Origin: Bradyrhizobium sp. NAS80.1
GTDB lineage: Bacteria > Pseudomonadota > Alphaproteobacteria > Rhizobiales > Xanthobacteraceae
Assembly: GCF_001908205.1 (NCBI RefSeq)
Contig: NZ_LGHL01000158.1
Coordinates: 1 to 49,081, forward strand
Direction: 5' to 3'
Length of the DNA stretch: 49,081 nt
Shown here: positions 16,808-25,874 of the stretch, in pieces
Position numbering within the stretch: the first letter of the stretch is position 1
Layout: each line of letters begins with the position of its first letter
Notes under the pieces: model-generated
Told to the model about the DNA's origin: nothing
The model's database searches: none
Seen by the model: the letters and a program-made list of their open reading frames with translations, nothing else
Made by a program: the position numbers and the translations under genes

Positions 16808-17875
16808 ATGGCTCGGATCACGTTGCGTCAATTGCTCGACCATGCGGCGGAGAACGATTACGGCGTACCGGCCTTCAACATCAACAACATGGAGCAGGCG
16901 CTGGCGATCATGGACGCCGCGAACCAGACCGATGCTCCCGTCATCATCCAGGCCTCGCGCGGTGCGCGCTCCTACGCCAACGACGTCATGCTCAAGCACA
17001 TGATGGACGCGGTCACCGAGATCTATCCGCATATTCCGGTCTGCGTGCATCTCGACCACGGCAACGAGCCCGCGACCTGCATGACCGCGATCCAGGCCGG
17101 CTTCACCTCGGTGATGATGGACGGCTCGCTGAAGGCCGACGGCAAGACCCCCGGCGACTGGGGCTACAATGTCGGCGTCACCAAGACTGTGACCGACATG
17201 GCCCATCTCGGCGGCATCTCGGTCGAGGGCGAGCTCGGCGTGCTCGGCTCGCTCGAAACCGGCATGGGCGACAAGGAAGACGGCCACGGCGCCGAAGGCA
17301 AGCTGTCGCATGACCAGCTCCTGACCAATCCGGACGAGGCCGTGAAGTTCGTCCAGGAGACCAAGGTCGACGCGCTCGCTATCGCGATGGGCACCTCGCA
17401 CGGCGCCTACAAGTTCACCCGCAAGCCGGACGGCGACATCCTCGCCATGAACGTGATCGAGGAGATCCACCGCAAGCTGCCGAACACACATCTCGTGATG
17501 CATGGTTCGTCGTCGGTGCCGCAGGACCTCCAGGACATCATCAACGCCTATGGCGGCAAGATGAAGCCGACCTGGGGCGTGCCGGTGGCGGAGATCCAGC
17601 GCGGCATCAAGAACGGCGTGCGCAAGATCAACATCGACACCGACAACCGCATGGCGATGACCGGCCAGATCCGGAAGGTGCTGAAGGACAGCCCGGAAGA
17701 GTTCGATCCGCGCAAGTACCTGAAGCCGGCGATGGAGGCGATGACCAAGCTGTGCAAGCAGCGGCTCCAGGAATTCAACACCGCGGGCCAGGCCTCCAAG
17801 ATCAAGCGCGTCCTGACCCCCGCCGAGATGGCCAAGCGCTACGCCAAGGGCGAACTCGACCCCCGCGTCGCGTAG
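16808..17875 (+). CDS. Fructose-bisphosphate aldolase, class II (zinc-dependent)
   Basis: The 355-residue metal-dependent aldolase cleaves or forms fructose-1,6-bisphosphate. The zinc ligands are visible in HLDHGNEPATC, the SVEGELGVLGSLE segment, and later MHGSSSVPQDLQ. Length and the start MARITLRQLLDHAAENDYGVPAFNINN fit the Calvin-cycle-like subtype (CbbA/FbaA group). I rejected an in-frame extension upstream to 16700 because it overlaps pgk and does not match the family. A purine-rich RBS (GGGAGAAAAAG) precedes the ATG. It is immediately followed by a class I aldolase gene. Confidence 0.95.
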   Translation: MARITLRQLLDHAAENDYGVPAFNINNMEQALAIMDAANQTDAPVIIQASRGARSYANDVMLKHMMDAVTEIYPHIPVCVHLDHGNEPATCMTAIQAGFTSVMMDGSLKADGKTPGDWGYNVGVTKTVTDMAHLGGISVEGELGVLGSLETGMGDKEDGHGAEGKLSHDQLLTNPDEAVKFVQETKVDALAIAMGTSHGAYKFTRKPDGDILAMNVIEEIHRKLPNTHLVMHGSSSVPQDLQDIINAYGGKMKPTWGVPVAEIQRGIKNGVRKINIDTDNRMAMTGQIRKVLKDSPEEFDPRKYLKPAMEAMTKLCKQRLQEFNTAGQASKIKRVLTPAEMAKRYAKGELDPRVA

Positions 17876-17911
17876 CGATCGCGCGGTGGCGTAAGACAGA
17901 ACCCGTCCTAT

Positions 17912-18063
17912 CCTCTCCCTCGCCCCGCTTGCGGGGAGAGGGTTGGGGCGAGGGGGAGTCTCCGCAAGGGCGGTAGCAATTGGACTCGCGGAGAGTCCCC
18001 CTTACCCGGAATCCGCGCTTTCAGGCGCGCATTCCGACCTCTCCCCGCAGGCGGGGCGAGGTG
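17912..18063. repeat. Intergenic palindromic element, C/G-rich type, between the two aldolase genes
   Basis: It consists of arms CCTCTCCCTCGCCCCGC / GCGGGGAGAGGG at the left and CCTCTCCCCGCAGGCGGGGCGAGGTG at the right. Between them lies an inner pair GTCTCCGC...GCGGAGAGTC. It occupies half of the 322-bp gap 17876-18197; the remainder up to the RBS GGGAGGA (18184-18190) probably carries the promoter of the class I aldolase gene, though no clean boxes are visible. Confidence 0.8.
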
Positions 18064-18197
18064 AAGAGCCGCCCGGCCGGCCCAATATTTACCCCAGCCG
18101 ATCCCCCTTTACCCTGCGACGAACGTTAACTCGGCAATTGCCCGAGAACGGTCTATTTTCACAGGCAAGGGCAGAATCGTTTTGGGAGGACCTCTCG

Positions 18198-19223
18198 ATG
18201 AATCTGACTGAGCTCAACAGGATCGCGACCGCCATGGTCGCCCCCGGCAAGGGCATCCTCGCCGCCGACGAATCCTCCGGGACCATCAAGAAACGTTTTG
18301 ACGCGATCGGCGTGGAATCGACGGAAGGCAACCGCCGCGACTATCGCGAGATGCTGTTCCGCTCGAAGGAGGCCATGAGCCAGTTTATCTCCGGCGTGAT
18401 CCTCTACGACGAGACGATCTGGCAGGACGCCAAGGACGGCACGCCGCTGGTCAAGCTGATCGAACAGAGCGGCGCCATTCCCGGCATCAAGGTCGACGAG
18501 GGTACGCAGGCCTTGCCTATGTGCCCGGGCGAGCTCGTCACCGTCGGGCTCGACAAGCTCGCGGAGCGGCTGAAGAAATATTACGAGCGCGGCGCCCGCT
18601 TCGCCAAATGGCGCGCGGTGATCGACATCGGCAGCGGCATTCCTTCGATGACGGCAATCAGTGTCAACGCCCACGCGCTGGCACGCTATGCCGCGTTGTG
18701 CCAGGCCGCGCAGATCGTGCCGATCGTCGAGCCGGAAGTGCTGATGGACGGCGATCACGACATCGACCGCTGCTATGAAGTCACCCAACGCGTGCTCAAC
18801 AAGACGTTCCAGGAGTTGCGCGTGCAGCGCGTCGCGCTCGAAGGCATGGTGCTGAAGCCGAACATGGCAGTCTCAGGCAAGAAGTGCGCGAAGCAGGCCT
18901 CCGTCGAGGAGGTCGCGGAGAAAACAATTCGGCTGCTGAAGGCTTGCGTGCCGGCGGCAGTGCCCGGCATTGCCTTCCTCTCCGGCGGCCAGTCGGATGA
19001 GGAAGCAACCGCGCATCTCAACGCCATGCACAAGCTCGGCCCGCTGCCCTGGGGCCTGACCTTCTCCTACGGCCGCGCGCTCCAGGCCGCGCCGCAGAAG
19101 GCCTGGTTGGGCAAGGCCGAGAATGTCGCGGCCGGGCAAAGCGCATTCAGCCATCGCGCGCGGATGAACGGTCTCGCCTCCAAGGGTGAATGGCAAAGCA
19201 GCCTGGAAAAGAAGGCAGCATAG
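18198..19223 (+). CDS. Fructose-bisphosphate aldolase, class I (Schiff-base)
   Basis: The 341-residue protein resembles eukaryote-type class I aldolase. GKGILAADESSGTIKKRFD near the N-terminus and the Schiff-base lysine segment EGMVLKPNMAVSG are diagnostic, and FLSGGQSDEEATAHLNAM follows. The active site works through a lysine imine rather than zinc. The RBS GGGAGGA fits the ATG at 18198. Having class I directly after class II aldolase gives metal-dependent and metal-independent versions of the same step. Three bases separate it from the next gene. Confidence 0.95.
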   Translation: MNLTELNRIATAMVAPGKGILAADESSGTIKKRFDAIGVESTEGNRRDYREMLFRSKEAMSQFISGVILYDETIWQDAKDGTPLVKLIEQSGAIPGIKVDEGTQALPMCPGELVTVGLDKLAERLKKYYERGARFAKWRAVIDIGSGIPSMTAISVNAHALARYAALCQAAQIVPIVEPEVLMDGDHDIDRCYEVTQRVLNKTFQELRVQRVALEGMVLKPNMAVSGKKCAKQASVEEVAEKTIRLLKACVPAAVPGIAFLSGGQSDEEATAHLNAMHKLGPLPWGLTFSYGRALQAAPQKAWLGKAENVAAGQSAFSHRARMNGLASKGEWQSSLEKKAA

Positions 19224-19226
19224 ATC

Positions 19227-19901
19227 TTGTCGAACAAATCGCCTCCACCGCGCCCGGTGCCGCGCCTTTATCTCGCGACGCCTGTTGTCGATGATCCCGC
19301 GACGCTCGTGGCCGAGTTGCCGGGCCTGCTCGCCTCTGCCGACGTCGCAGCCGTGCTGCTGCGGCTGAAGGAGACCGACCAGCGCACCATGATCTCGCGT
19401 ATCAAGACCCTGGCGCCGCCAGTTCAGACAGCGGGTGCTGCTCTGCTCATCGACGGCCATGCCGAACTGGTCGCTCGCGGTGGCGCGGACGGCGCGCATC
19501 TCACGGGCCTCGCCGCGCTGGAAGAGGCGACCCCCTCGCTCAAGCCCGATCGCATCGCCGGCGTCGGCGGGCTCGCCACGCGCCACGATTCCATGAGCGC
19601 AGGCGAGATGGGGGCCGACTACGTGCTGTTCGGCGAGCCCGACGCAAAGGGACAACGGCCGGCGGCGCAAGCCATTGCCGAGCGGCTGGACTGGTGGGCG
19701 GAGCTGTTCGAACCGCCCTGCGTCGGCTTCGCCACCTCGCTGGAAGAGGCCTACGACTTCGCCGCCAGCGGTGCCGACTTCGTGCTGGTCGGCGAGTTCA
19801 TCTGGGCCGACCCGCGCGGGCCCAAGGCCGCGCTGATCGAGGCGGACGCTGCGATCAAGAAGGCCCATGCGACTGCGCCCGCGGGCGAGGAGCACGGCTA
19901 G
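19227..19901 (+). CDS. ThiE-like TIM-barrel protein (thiamine phosphate synthase family, motifs degenerate)
   Basis: The 224-residue protein has the overall pattern of thiamine phosphate synthase: RLYLATP, LLIDGHAELVARGGADGAHL, IAGVGGLATRHDSMSAGEMGADYVLFGEPD. Key ThiE positions look changed. The usual HLGQDD is HLTGLA, the GVSxHxxxEA segment is GVGGLATRHDS, and GPVFxT is GEPDAKG. This suggests a different substrate or a non-catalytic role. The start is TTG at 19227, three bases after the class I aldolase stop, so it belongs to that operon. Homologues are usually annotated thiamine phosphate synthase; I regard that function as doubtful. Confidence 0.7.
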   Translation: MSNKSPPPRPVPRLYLATPVVDDPATLVAELPGLLASADVAAVLLRLKETDQRTMISRIKTLAPPVQTAGAALLIDGHAELVARGGADGAHLTGLAALEEATPSLKPDRIAGVGGLATRHDSMSAGEMGADYVLFGEPDAKGQRPAAQAIAERLDWWAELFEPPCVGFATSLEEAYDFAASGADFVLVGEFIWADPRGPKAALIEADAAIKKAHATAPAGEEHG

Positions 19902-19909
19902 CGCCCGAC

Positions 19910-21016
19910 ATGAAGCTCCCGCGCATCACCATCCTGGCAACGCTGCTGCTGACGGCGCCCGCGGCCGCGCAGCTCCAGATCACCCCGCCGGCCGCGACGC
20001 CGAGCCCGTCGGCCGAGAAGCCCAAGGGAAACGAGAAGGAAAAGGAAAAGCCAAAGGCCGCACCGCACACGATCACCAAGAAGAAGGAGGCCTCGCCCGC
20101 ACCCAAGCCCTCGGCCTCCCCCAAGCCAGCCCCCACCCCGGCACCGGCTGCGACCGTGATCCCCGCACCACCGACCGACAATTCCAACGTCGACCTGGTG
20201 TACGGCGCCTATCAGCGCGGCCAGTACAAGACTGCGTTCGATCTCGCCTCCGCTCGCGCCCAGACCGGCGACGTCAAGGCGATGACCATGCTGGGCGAGC
20301 TCTATTCCAACGCCATGGGCATCCGCCGCGACTACGCCAAGGCGCTCGAATGGTACAAGCGCGCCGCCGATGCCGGCGATCGCCAGGCGATGTTCGCGCT
20401 CGCCATGCTGCGCATCTCCGGCCGCGGCGGCCCGGTCGACAAGGGCGAGGCGGTCAAGCTGATGGCGTCCGCCGCCAAGCTCGGCGAGCCCAAGGCGGCC
20501 TATAACCTCGCTTTGCTCTATCTGGACGGCCAGACCCTGCCGCAGGACGTCAAGCGCTCTGCCGAGCTGCTGCGCCAGGCGGCCGATGCCGGCCTGCCCG
20601 AGGCGCAATACGCGCTCGCGACCTTCTACAAGGAGGGCACCGGCGTGCCAAAGGACGCGGAACGGTCGGTGCGGCTGCTCCAGGCGGCGTCGCTCGCCGA
20701 TAACGTCGATGCCGAGGTCGAATACGCCATCGCGATGTTCAACGGCACCGGCACGCCTAAGAACCAGCCAGCGGCTGTCGCCTTGCTCCGCAAGGCGTCC
20801 CGCCAGGGCAGCGCGATCGCGCAGAACCGGCTGGCCTGGGTGCTGATCAACGGCCTGGGCACGTCGGTGGACAAGGTCGAGGGCTTCAAATGGCACCTGG
20901 TCGCCAAGACCTCCGGCAAGGGCGATCCGGAGCTCGACAAGCAGTTCTACGATCTGCCGGCCGAAGACAGGGCCAAGGCGGAGGCCGCCGCCAAGAAATG
21001 GCTCGGGACCAAATGA
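19910..21016 (+). CDS. Secreted Sel1-like tetratricopeptide repeat protein
   Basis: The 368-residue protein has an N-terminal signal peptide (ITILATLLLTAPAAA) and a low-complexity linker rich in Lys, Pro and Ala (residues about 25-85). It then has about six Sel1 repeats of 36 residues (for example MTMLGELYSNAMGIRRDYAKALEWYKRAADAGD). Sel1 proteins act as scaffolds for protein-protein contacts, often in envelope or signalling contexts. The ATG is eight bases after the ThiE-like stop. Partner and function are unknown. Confidence 0.85.
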   Translation: MKLPRITILATLLLTAPAAAQLQITPPAATPSPSAEKPKGNEKEKEKPKAAPHTITKKKEASPAPKPSASPKPAPTPAPAATVIPAPPTDNSNVDLVYGAYQRGQYKTAFDLASARAQTGDVKAMTMLGELYSNAMGIRRDYAKALEWYKRAADAGDRQAMFALAMLRISGRGGPVDKGEAVKLMASAAKLGEPKAAYNLALLYLDGQTLPQDVKRSAELLRQAADAGLPEAQYALATFYKEGTGVPKDAERSVRLLQAASLADNVDAEVEYAIAMFNGTGTPKNQPAAVALLRKASRQGSAIAQNRLAWVLINGLGTSVDKVEGFKWHLVAKTSGKGDPELDKQFYDLPAEDRAKAEAAAKKWLGTK

Positions 21017-21039
21017 CTTGACGCAATGACTTGACGCAA
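21014..21039 (+). repeat. 13-bp tandem duplication starting at the stop codon
   Basis: TGACTTGACGCAA occurs twice in perfect tandem (21014-21026 and 21027-21039). The first copy begins with the TGA stop of the Sel1 gene. It looks like a recent slippage duplication with no effect on the protein. Confidence 0.9.
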
Positions 21040-21113
21040 GGCCCCTCGCAGGGCACCCAATCCCTCAAACACACGCGGTCTCGCGCCATTTCCCCCGATC
21101 AAGACCAGAGCCC

Positions 21114-21899
21114 ATGCTGTATTCCGCCACTATCAACGTCATGGTCAAAGCCGCGCGCCGCGCCGGCCGCAGCCTCAAGCGCGATCTCGGCGAGATCGAG
21201 CATCTCCAGGTCTCGCTGAAGGGGCCCGCGAACTTCGTCTCGCTTGCCGACAAGCGCGCCGAGGAGATCCTCTACCAGGACCTTGCCAAGGCGCGGCCCG
21301 GCTATGGCTTCATCGGCGAAGAAGGCGGCACCCGCGAGGGCACCGACAAGAGCCACACCTGGATCGTCGATCCCCTCGACGGCACCACAAACTTCCTGCA
21401 CGGCATCCCGCAATTCGCGATCTCGATCGGCCTCGCGCGCGAAGGCACGATGATTGCCGGTGTGATCTACAACCCCGCCAATGACGAGCTCTACATCGCC
21501 GAACGCGGCAAGGGTGCCTTCCTCAACGACCAGCGCCTGCGGGTGGCCGGCCGCCGCCAGCTCAACGAGTGCGTGGTGGCTTGCGGCCTGCCCCATATCG
21601 GCCGCGGCGACCACGAGGAATTCCGCCGCGAGATGACCGCGATCCAGGACCGCGTCGCGGGCCTGCGCCGTTTCGGCGCCGCCTCCCTCGACCTCGCCTT
21701 CGTCGCCGCCGGCCGCCTCGACGGCTATTGGGAACGCAATTTGCAATCCTGGGACATCGCCGCCGGCATGCTTATGGTGCGCGAAGCGGGTGGAACGGTG
21801 AGCGATATCGCGACGCCGGGCGACCCGCTGGTGACCGGGCACGTCGTGTGCGGCAACGAGTTCGTGCACGGGGAGCTGGTGAAGATTCTGCGGAAGTAG
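21114..21899 (+). CDS. Inositol monophosphatase family protein (SuhB-like)
   Basis: The 261-residue Mg-dependent, lithium-sensitive-type phosphatase removes phosphate from inositol-1-phosphate or related sugar phosphates. Metal and catalytic motifs are all present: FIGEEGG, WIVDPLDGTTNFLHG and SWDIAAGMLMVREAGG. The start MLYSATINVMVKAARRAG is typical. It ends a same-strand run beginning at tkt. A decayed duplicate of its 3' end follows at 21942-22059. The physiological substrate could also be NADP, PAP or fructose-1,6-bisphosphate. Confidence 0.93.
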   Translation: MLYSATINVMVKAARRAGRSLKRDLGEIEHLQVSLKGPANFVSLADKRAEEILYQDLAKARPGYGFIGEEGGTREGTDKSHTWIVDPLDGTTNFLHGIPQFAISIGLAREGTMIAGVIYNPANDELYIAERGKGAFLNDQRLRVAGRRQLNECVVACGLPHIGRGDHEEFRREMTAIQDRVAGLRRFGAASLDLAFVAAGRLDGYWERNLQSWDIAAGMLMVREAGGTVSDIATPGDPLVTGHVVCGNEFVHGELVKILRK

Positions 21900-21941
21900 C
21901 GGGCGACACTGCAAAGGCGAACGTGCTGAATACGTTGGATG

Positions 21942-22059
21942 ACGGGGTGGCACGTTCCGACGTCGTCATAAGCCAGCCGATCCTCCGTTGACGGGCAACG
22001 TCGTGTACGGCAATGAATTCGTGCACACAGAGCTGTTGAAGATCTTGGAGTCGAGATAG
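21942..22059 (+). pseudogene. Remnant of a duplicated inositol monophosphatase 3' end
   Basis: From 21988 to the TAG at 22057-22059 the sequence reads LTGNVVYGNEFVHTELLKILESR. It closely matches the end of the complete gene just upstream (VTGHVVCGNEFVHGELVKILRK). Similarity at the DNA level extends back to about 21942 (GGTGGCACG...GACGTCGTC against GGTGGAACG...GATATCGCG), but the reading frame there is broken. It is therefore the tail of an old tandem copy whose 5' part has been deleted. Confidence 0.75.
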
Positions 22060-22065
22060 CAGCGA

Positions 22066-22647
22066 ATGATCCGCACGGCTGCTGTTGTTGCCGCTGCAGT
22101 TTGGTCCACGATGGCGCTGGCGCTTTTCCTGTGGCGCATAGAGCCCCTGCTGCCGGCGCGCGGCGGCAGCACTTGCTTTGCCGCAGACTATAGCCCTGCC
22201 CGTCCCGTCGATCTGTCCTCGCCCCGCCGCGACCATCGCAGCATCGGCGAAGTGAGCTCAACGCGCCTGGCGATTCATTTCCTGCCGGGCGAACACCCGT
22301 TCCGCAGCGGCACCCCGGGCCTCGACTACGACTGGCGCTATGTGCTGAAGCTCGAGGCCAGGCTCGTCAACGGTGAGCTGCTGACGAGCGAAGCCTTCTG
22401 CAACCGGAGCGACACCTTCGGCGACCGCATCATGCCAGCACTGTTCTGCGACATCGATTGCGACGGCGGCACCATCACCCTGTGGCGCAACATCGGCCGG
22501 AGCGGCCTGACGGCGCGGTTCGAGGCCGGCGAGCGCTTGAGGACCGGCGGCAGCTGCGGCGAAGGCCGGCCGCTCTACATCGGAGCGGACCAGGAGGCGC
22601 GGAGCCTGCCGGCGGACGCCGCGCCTCAGCAAACGTGTGCCGAGTAG
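22066..22647 (+). CDS. Hypothetical exported or membrane-anchored protein
   Basis: I do not recognise this 193-residue protein. It has an N-terminal hydrophobic segment (TAAVVAAAVWSTMALALFLW) that is either a signal peptide or an anchor. The mature part has several cysteines (CNRSD, LFCDIDCDGG, GGSCGEG), which suggests disulfides in the periplasm. The segment FCDIDCDGGTITLWRNIG looks beta-rich. It begins seven bases after the phosphatase remnant and converges with the efflux gene. Coding character (codon bias, clear start) supports a real gene. Confidence 0.65.
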   Translation: MIRTAAVVAAAVWSTMALALFLWRIEPLLPARGGSTCFAADYSPARPVDLSSPRRDHRSIGEVSSTRLAIHFLPGEHPFRSGTPGLDYDWRYVLKLEARLVNGELLTSEAFCNRSDTFGDRIMPALFCDIDCDGGTITLWRNIGRSGLTARFEAGERLRTGGSCGEGRPLYIGADQEARSLPADAAPQQTCAE

Positions 22648-22689
22648 CGCCCCCTCGGTCGGCACGGGCCTCGGGGGTTAGCGATTTGC

Positions 22690-25600
22690 CTATGGTTTCA
22701 CCGGCGCCGGCGGCCCATACGCCTCGCCTTCCTTCGCCGCTACCGGCTCCCGATCCCCCGCCAGCACGCGCTGCACGGAGACGAAAAACACCGGGACCAT
22801 CAGCAGCGCCAAAATCACCACCGCGATCATGCCGCCCATCACGACGGTGCCGAGCGATTGCTGGCTGGCGCCGCCGGCGCCGTGAGCGATGGCCATCGGC
22901 AGCACGCCGCAGATGAAGGCAAGGCCTGTCATCAGGATCGGGCGGAAGCGCAGGCGGCAGGCCTCGATGGTGGCCTCCACCAGCGGCTTGCCCTCTTTCC
23001 GCAAATCCTTGGCGAATTCGATGATCAGGATCGCGTCCTTCGCGGCAAGGCCGATGATGGTGATCAGGCCGACAGTGAAATAGACGTCGTTCGGCAGGCC
23101 GCGCAGCATCGCCGCAATCACGGCGCCGATGACGCCGAGCGGCACGGTGAGCAGCACCGCGAGCGGAATGGTCCAGCTCTCGTAGAGCGCGGCCAGACAC
23201 AGGAACACCACGAACACCGAGAGCCCGAGCAGGAACGGCGCCTGCGAGCCCGACAGCTTCTCCTGCAGCGACTGCCCGGTCCATTCATAGCCGAAGCCGC
23301 GCGGCAGCTTCCGGGCGAGCTTCTCCATCTCGGCGATCGCATCGCCAGAGGTGAAGCCGGGTTTGGCTTCACCGGAGATGCGCACCGCCGGATAATAGTT
23401 GAAGCCGGTGATCTGCGTCGGCCCGCGCGCCCATTCGACTGACGCGAAAGATGAGAACGGCACGAGCTGGCCGCGGCTGTTCTTGACGTTGTAGTTGAGG
23501 ATGTCCTCGGTCCGCATGCGGTCGCGGGCATCCGCCTGCACCACGACGCGCTGCATGCGGCCGCGGTTCGGGAAGTCGTTGATGTAGTTCGAGCCGAGAT
23601 TGGTCGAGATCGTGTTGTTGATGTCCTCGAAGGTGACGCCGAAGGCTGCGGCCTTTTCGCGATCGATCACGAGATTGACCACACCCGCCTCGGGCAGGCC
23701 TTCGACATAGACCTTCTGTAGCACCGGGCTCGCATTGGCCTCCGCGATCAGCTGGTCGGCGGCGCGCATCAAGGCTGGATAGCCCTTCTGGCCGCGATCC
23801 TGGAGGCGGAACGAGAAGCCCGAGGAGTTGCCGAGATTGTCGATCGGCGGCGGCTGCAGCGCGGAGATCTTTGCGTCGCGGATTGAAGACGACAAATCCC
23901 GGTTGATGTCGGCGACGATCGCCGCAGCCGAATCCTTCGGCCCGCGCTCCGACCAGTCCTTCAAGGTGACGAAGGCCTGCGCGGTGTTCATGCCCTGGCC
24001 GGAGAAGCTGAAGCCGGTGAGGAAGGTGACGTTGTCGACGCCCGGCCGCTGCGCCAGATATTTTTCGGCCTTCTCGATGACGGACTCGGTGCGGGCGTAG
24101 GACGAATCCGACGGCGCCTGCACGTCGGTGGTGATGAAGCCCTGGTCGTCGACGGGCAGGAAGCCGCCGGGCAGATTAACGAAGGCCCAGGCCAGGCCGG
24201 CCAAGAGCGCGACATAGACCAGCATCAACCGGCCGGTGCGCTTCAGCGAGAAGCTGACGGTGCGGGAATAGCCTTCCTTGCCGCCTTCGAGCAGGCGATT
24301 GAACCAGCCGAACGCGCCCTTCCTGGCATGACCGTGACCGGCCGCGACGGGCTTGAGCAATGTCGCACACAGTGCCGGCGTCAGCGACAGCGCAAGGAAA
24401 GCGGAGAAGCCGATCGCAGCAACCATGGTCACCGAGAACTGGCGGTAGATGATGCCGACCGAGCCGGGGAAAAACGCCATCGGCACGAACACTGCCATCA
24501 GCACCAGCGTGATGCCGATGATGGCGCCGGTGATCTGCGACATCGCCTTGCGCGTCGCTTCCTTCGGCGGCAGGCCCTCCTCGGCCATGATGCGCTCGAC
24601 GTTCTCGACCACGACAATGGCGTCGTCGACGAGGATGCCGACCGCTAGCACCATGCCGAACATCGAAAGCATGTTGATGGAGTAGCCGGCGAGCAGCAGC
24701 GTGGTACAGGCGCCCAGCAGCGCCACCGGGACCACGATGGTCGGGATGATGGTGTAGCGGATGTTCTGCAGGAACAGGAACATCACCACGAACACCAGCA
24801 CCACGGCTTCGACGAGCGTCGACAACACCTTCTTGATCGAGGCCTCGACCACGGGCGTGATGTTGTAGGGGATCTCATAGGTGATGTTGGCCGGGAAGAA
24901 GCGCGACAGCTCCTTCATCTTCTCCTCGACCGCACTCGCGGTCGCCAGCGCATTGCCGGTCGGCGACATCAGCACGGAAAGACCCGCGGTCGGCTTGCCG
25001 TCGAGACGGGTGTTGAACTGATAGCTGAGGCCGCCGACCTCGATGCGCGCGACGTCGCGTAAGCGCACGGTCGAACCATCAGGGTTGGCGCGCAGGATGA
25101 TGGCGCCGAATTCATCCGGTGAGGAGAGCTGGCCCTTGACCAGCACCAGCGCGGAGGTGCGCTGGGTCGCAGTCGACGGCTCGGCGCCGATGCTGCCAGA
25201 AGCCACCTGCGCGTTCTGCGCGGCGATCGCCTTGTTGACGTCGTCGGCAGTCAACCCATAGCCGACGAGTTTGGCGGGATCGACCCAGACGCGCAGCGAG
25301 CGTTCCGTGGAATAGAGCGTAGCGCGGCCGACGCCGGGGATGCGGCGAATCTCGCCGAGCACGTTGCGGATCATGAAGTCGCCCAGCCCGACCTCGTCGA
25401 GGCTGCCGTCGGTCGAGTTCAGCGTGATGATCTGGAGCACCGCGCTAGAGGCTTCCTCGATCAAAATGCCCTGCTGGATCACCGCGCGCGGCAGGCGCGC
25501 TTCGACGCGCTTGATGCGGTTCTGCACCTCGACCGAGGCCGCGTTTGTATCGGTGCCGGGCACGAAATTGGCGATGATCTCGACCTGACCGAGCGAGTCG

Positions 25601-25845
25601 CTGGTCGATTCGAAATTAAGAATGCCTGAGGCGCCGTTGAGCTCCTCCTCGATCAGGCGCGTGACACTGTTGTAGAGGTTTTCAGGCGAGGCGCCGGGAT
25701 AGCTGGTCGAGATCGAGATCGAGGGCGGCGCGATGATCGGATATTGCGCGATCGGCAGCAGCGGCACAGCGATCGCACCGATCAAGCAGATGAACAGCGC
25801 GACGACCCAGGCGAAGATCGGCCTGTCGATGAAGAAGCTCGGCAT
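22690..25845 (-). CDS. RND multidrug efflux transporter, AcrB/MexB (HAE1) type
   Basis: The 1051-residue inner-membrane proton-driven pump exports hydrophobic and amphiphilic drugs through a tripartite complex. It has the HAE1 layout, with twelve membrane segments and two large periplasmic loops. The proton relay is visible as the Asp pair in VGILVDDAIVVVENVERI (TM4) and the Lys in GLAAKDAILIIEFAK (TM10). It is downstream of the adaptor gene on the same strand, with a 160-bp gap that contains a palindromic element. No outer-membrane channel gene is adjacent, so a TolC-like protein must come from elsewhere. Confidence 0.95.
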   Translation of the reverse strand: MPSFFIDRPIFAWVVALFICLIGAIAVPLLPIAQYPIIAPPSISISTSYPGASPENLYNSVTRLIEEELNGASGILNFESTSDSLGQVEIIANFVPGTDTNAASVEVQNRIKRVEARLPRAVIQQGILIEEASSAVLQIITLNSTDGSLDEVGLGDFMIRNVLGEIRRIPGVGRATLYSTERSLRVWVDPAKLVGYGLTADDVNKAIAAQNAQVASGSIGAEPSTATQRTSALVLVKGQLSSPDEFGAIILRANPDGSTVRLRDVARIEVGGLSYQFNTRLDGKPTAGLSVLMSPTGNALATASAVEEKMKELSRFFPANITYEIPYNITPVVEASIKKVLSTLVEAVVLVFVVMFLFLQNIRYTIIPTIVVPVALLGACTTLLLAGYSINMLSMFGMVLAVGILVDDAIVVVENVERIMAEEGLPPKEATRKAMSQITGAIIGITLVLMAVFVPMAFFPGSVGIIYRQFSVTMVAAIGFSAFLALSLTPALCATLLKPVAAGHGHARKGAFGWFNRLLEGGKEGYSRTVSFSLKRTGRLMLVYVALLAGLAWAFVNLPGGFLPVDDQGFITTDVQAPSDSSYARTESVIEKAEKYLAQRPGVDNVTFLTGFSFSGQGMNTAQAFVTLKDWSERGPKDSAAAIVADINRDLSSSIRDAKISALQPPPIDNLGNSSGFSFRLQDRGQKGYPALMRAADQLIAEANASPVLQKVYVEGLPEAGVVNLVIDREKAAAFGVTFEDINNTISTNLGSNYINDFPNRGRMQRVVVQADARDRMRTEDILNYNVKNSRGQLVPFSSFASVEWARGPTQITGFNYYPAVRISGEAKPGFTSGDAIAEMEKLARKLPRGFGYEWTGQSLQEKLSGSQAPFLLGLSVFVVFLCLAALYESWTIPLAVLLTVPLGVIGAVIAAMLRGLPNDVYFTVGLITIIGLAAKDAILIIEFAKDLRKEGKPLVEATIEACRLRFRPILMTGLAFICGVLPMAIAHGAGGASQQSLGTVVMGGMIAVVILALLMVPVFFVSVQRVLAGDREPVAAKEGEAYGPPAPVKP

Positions 25846-25874
25846 TTGCCGCTTTACCCTCGTTGTTTCATTAG

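Noticed and set aside
12249..17875. Calvin-cycle (cbb) operon
   Set aside because: tkt, gap, pgk and class II fba can belong to one, but RuBisCO, phosphoribulokinase and CbbR are absent; more simply a central-carbon cluster.
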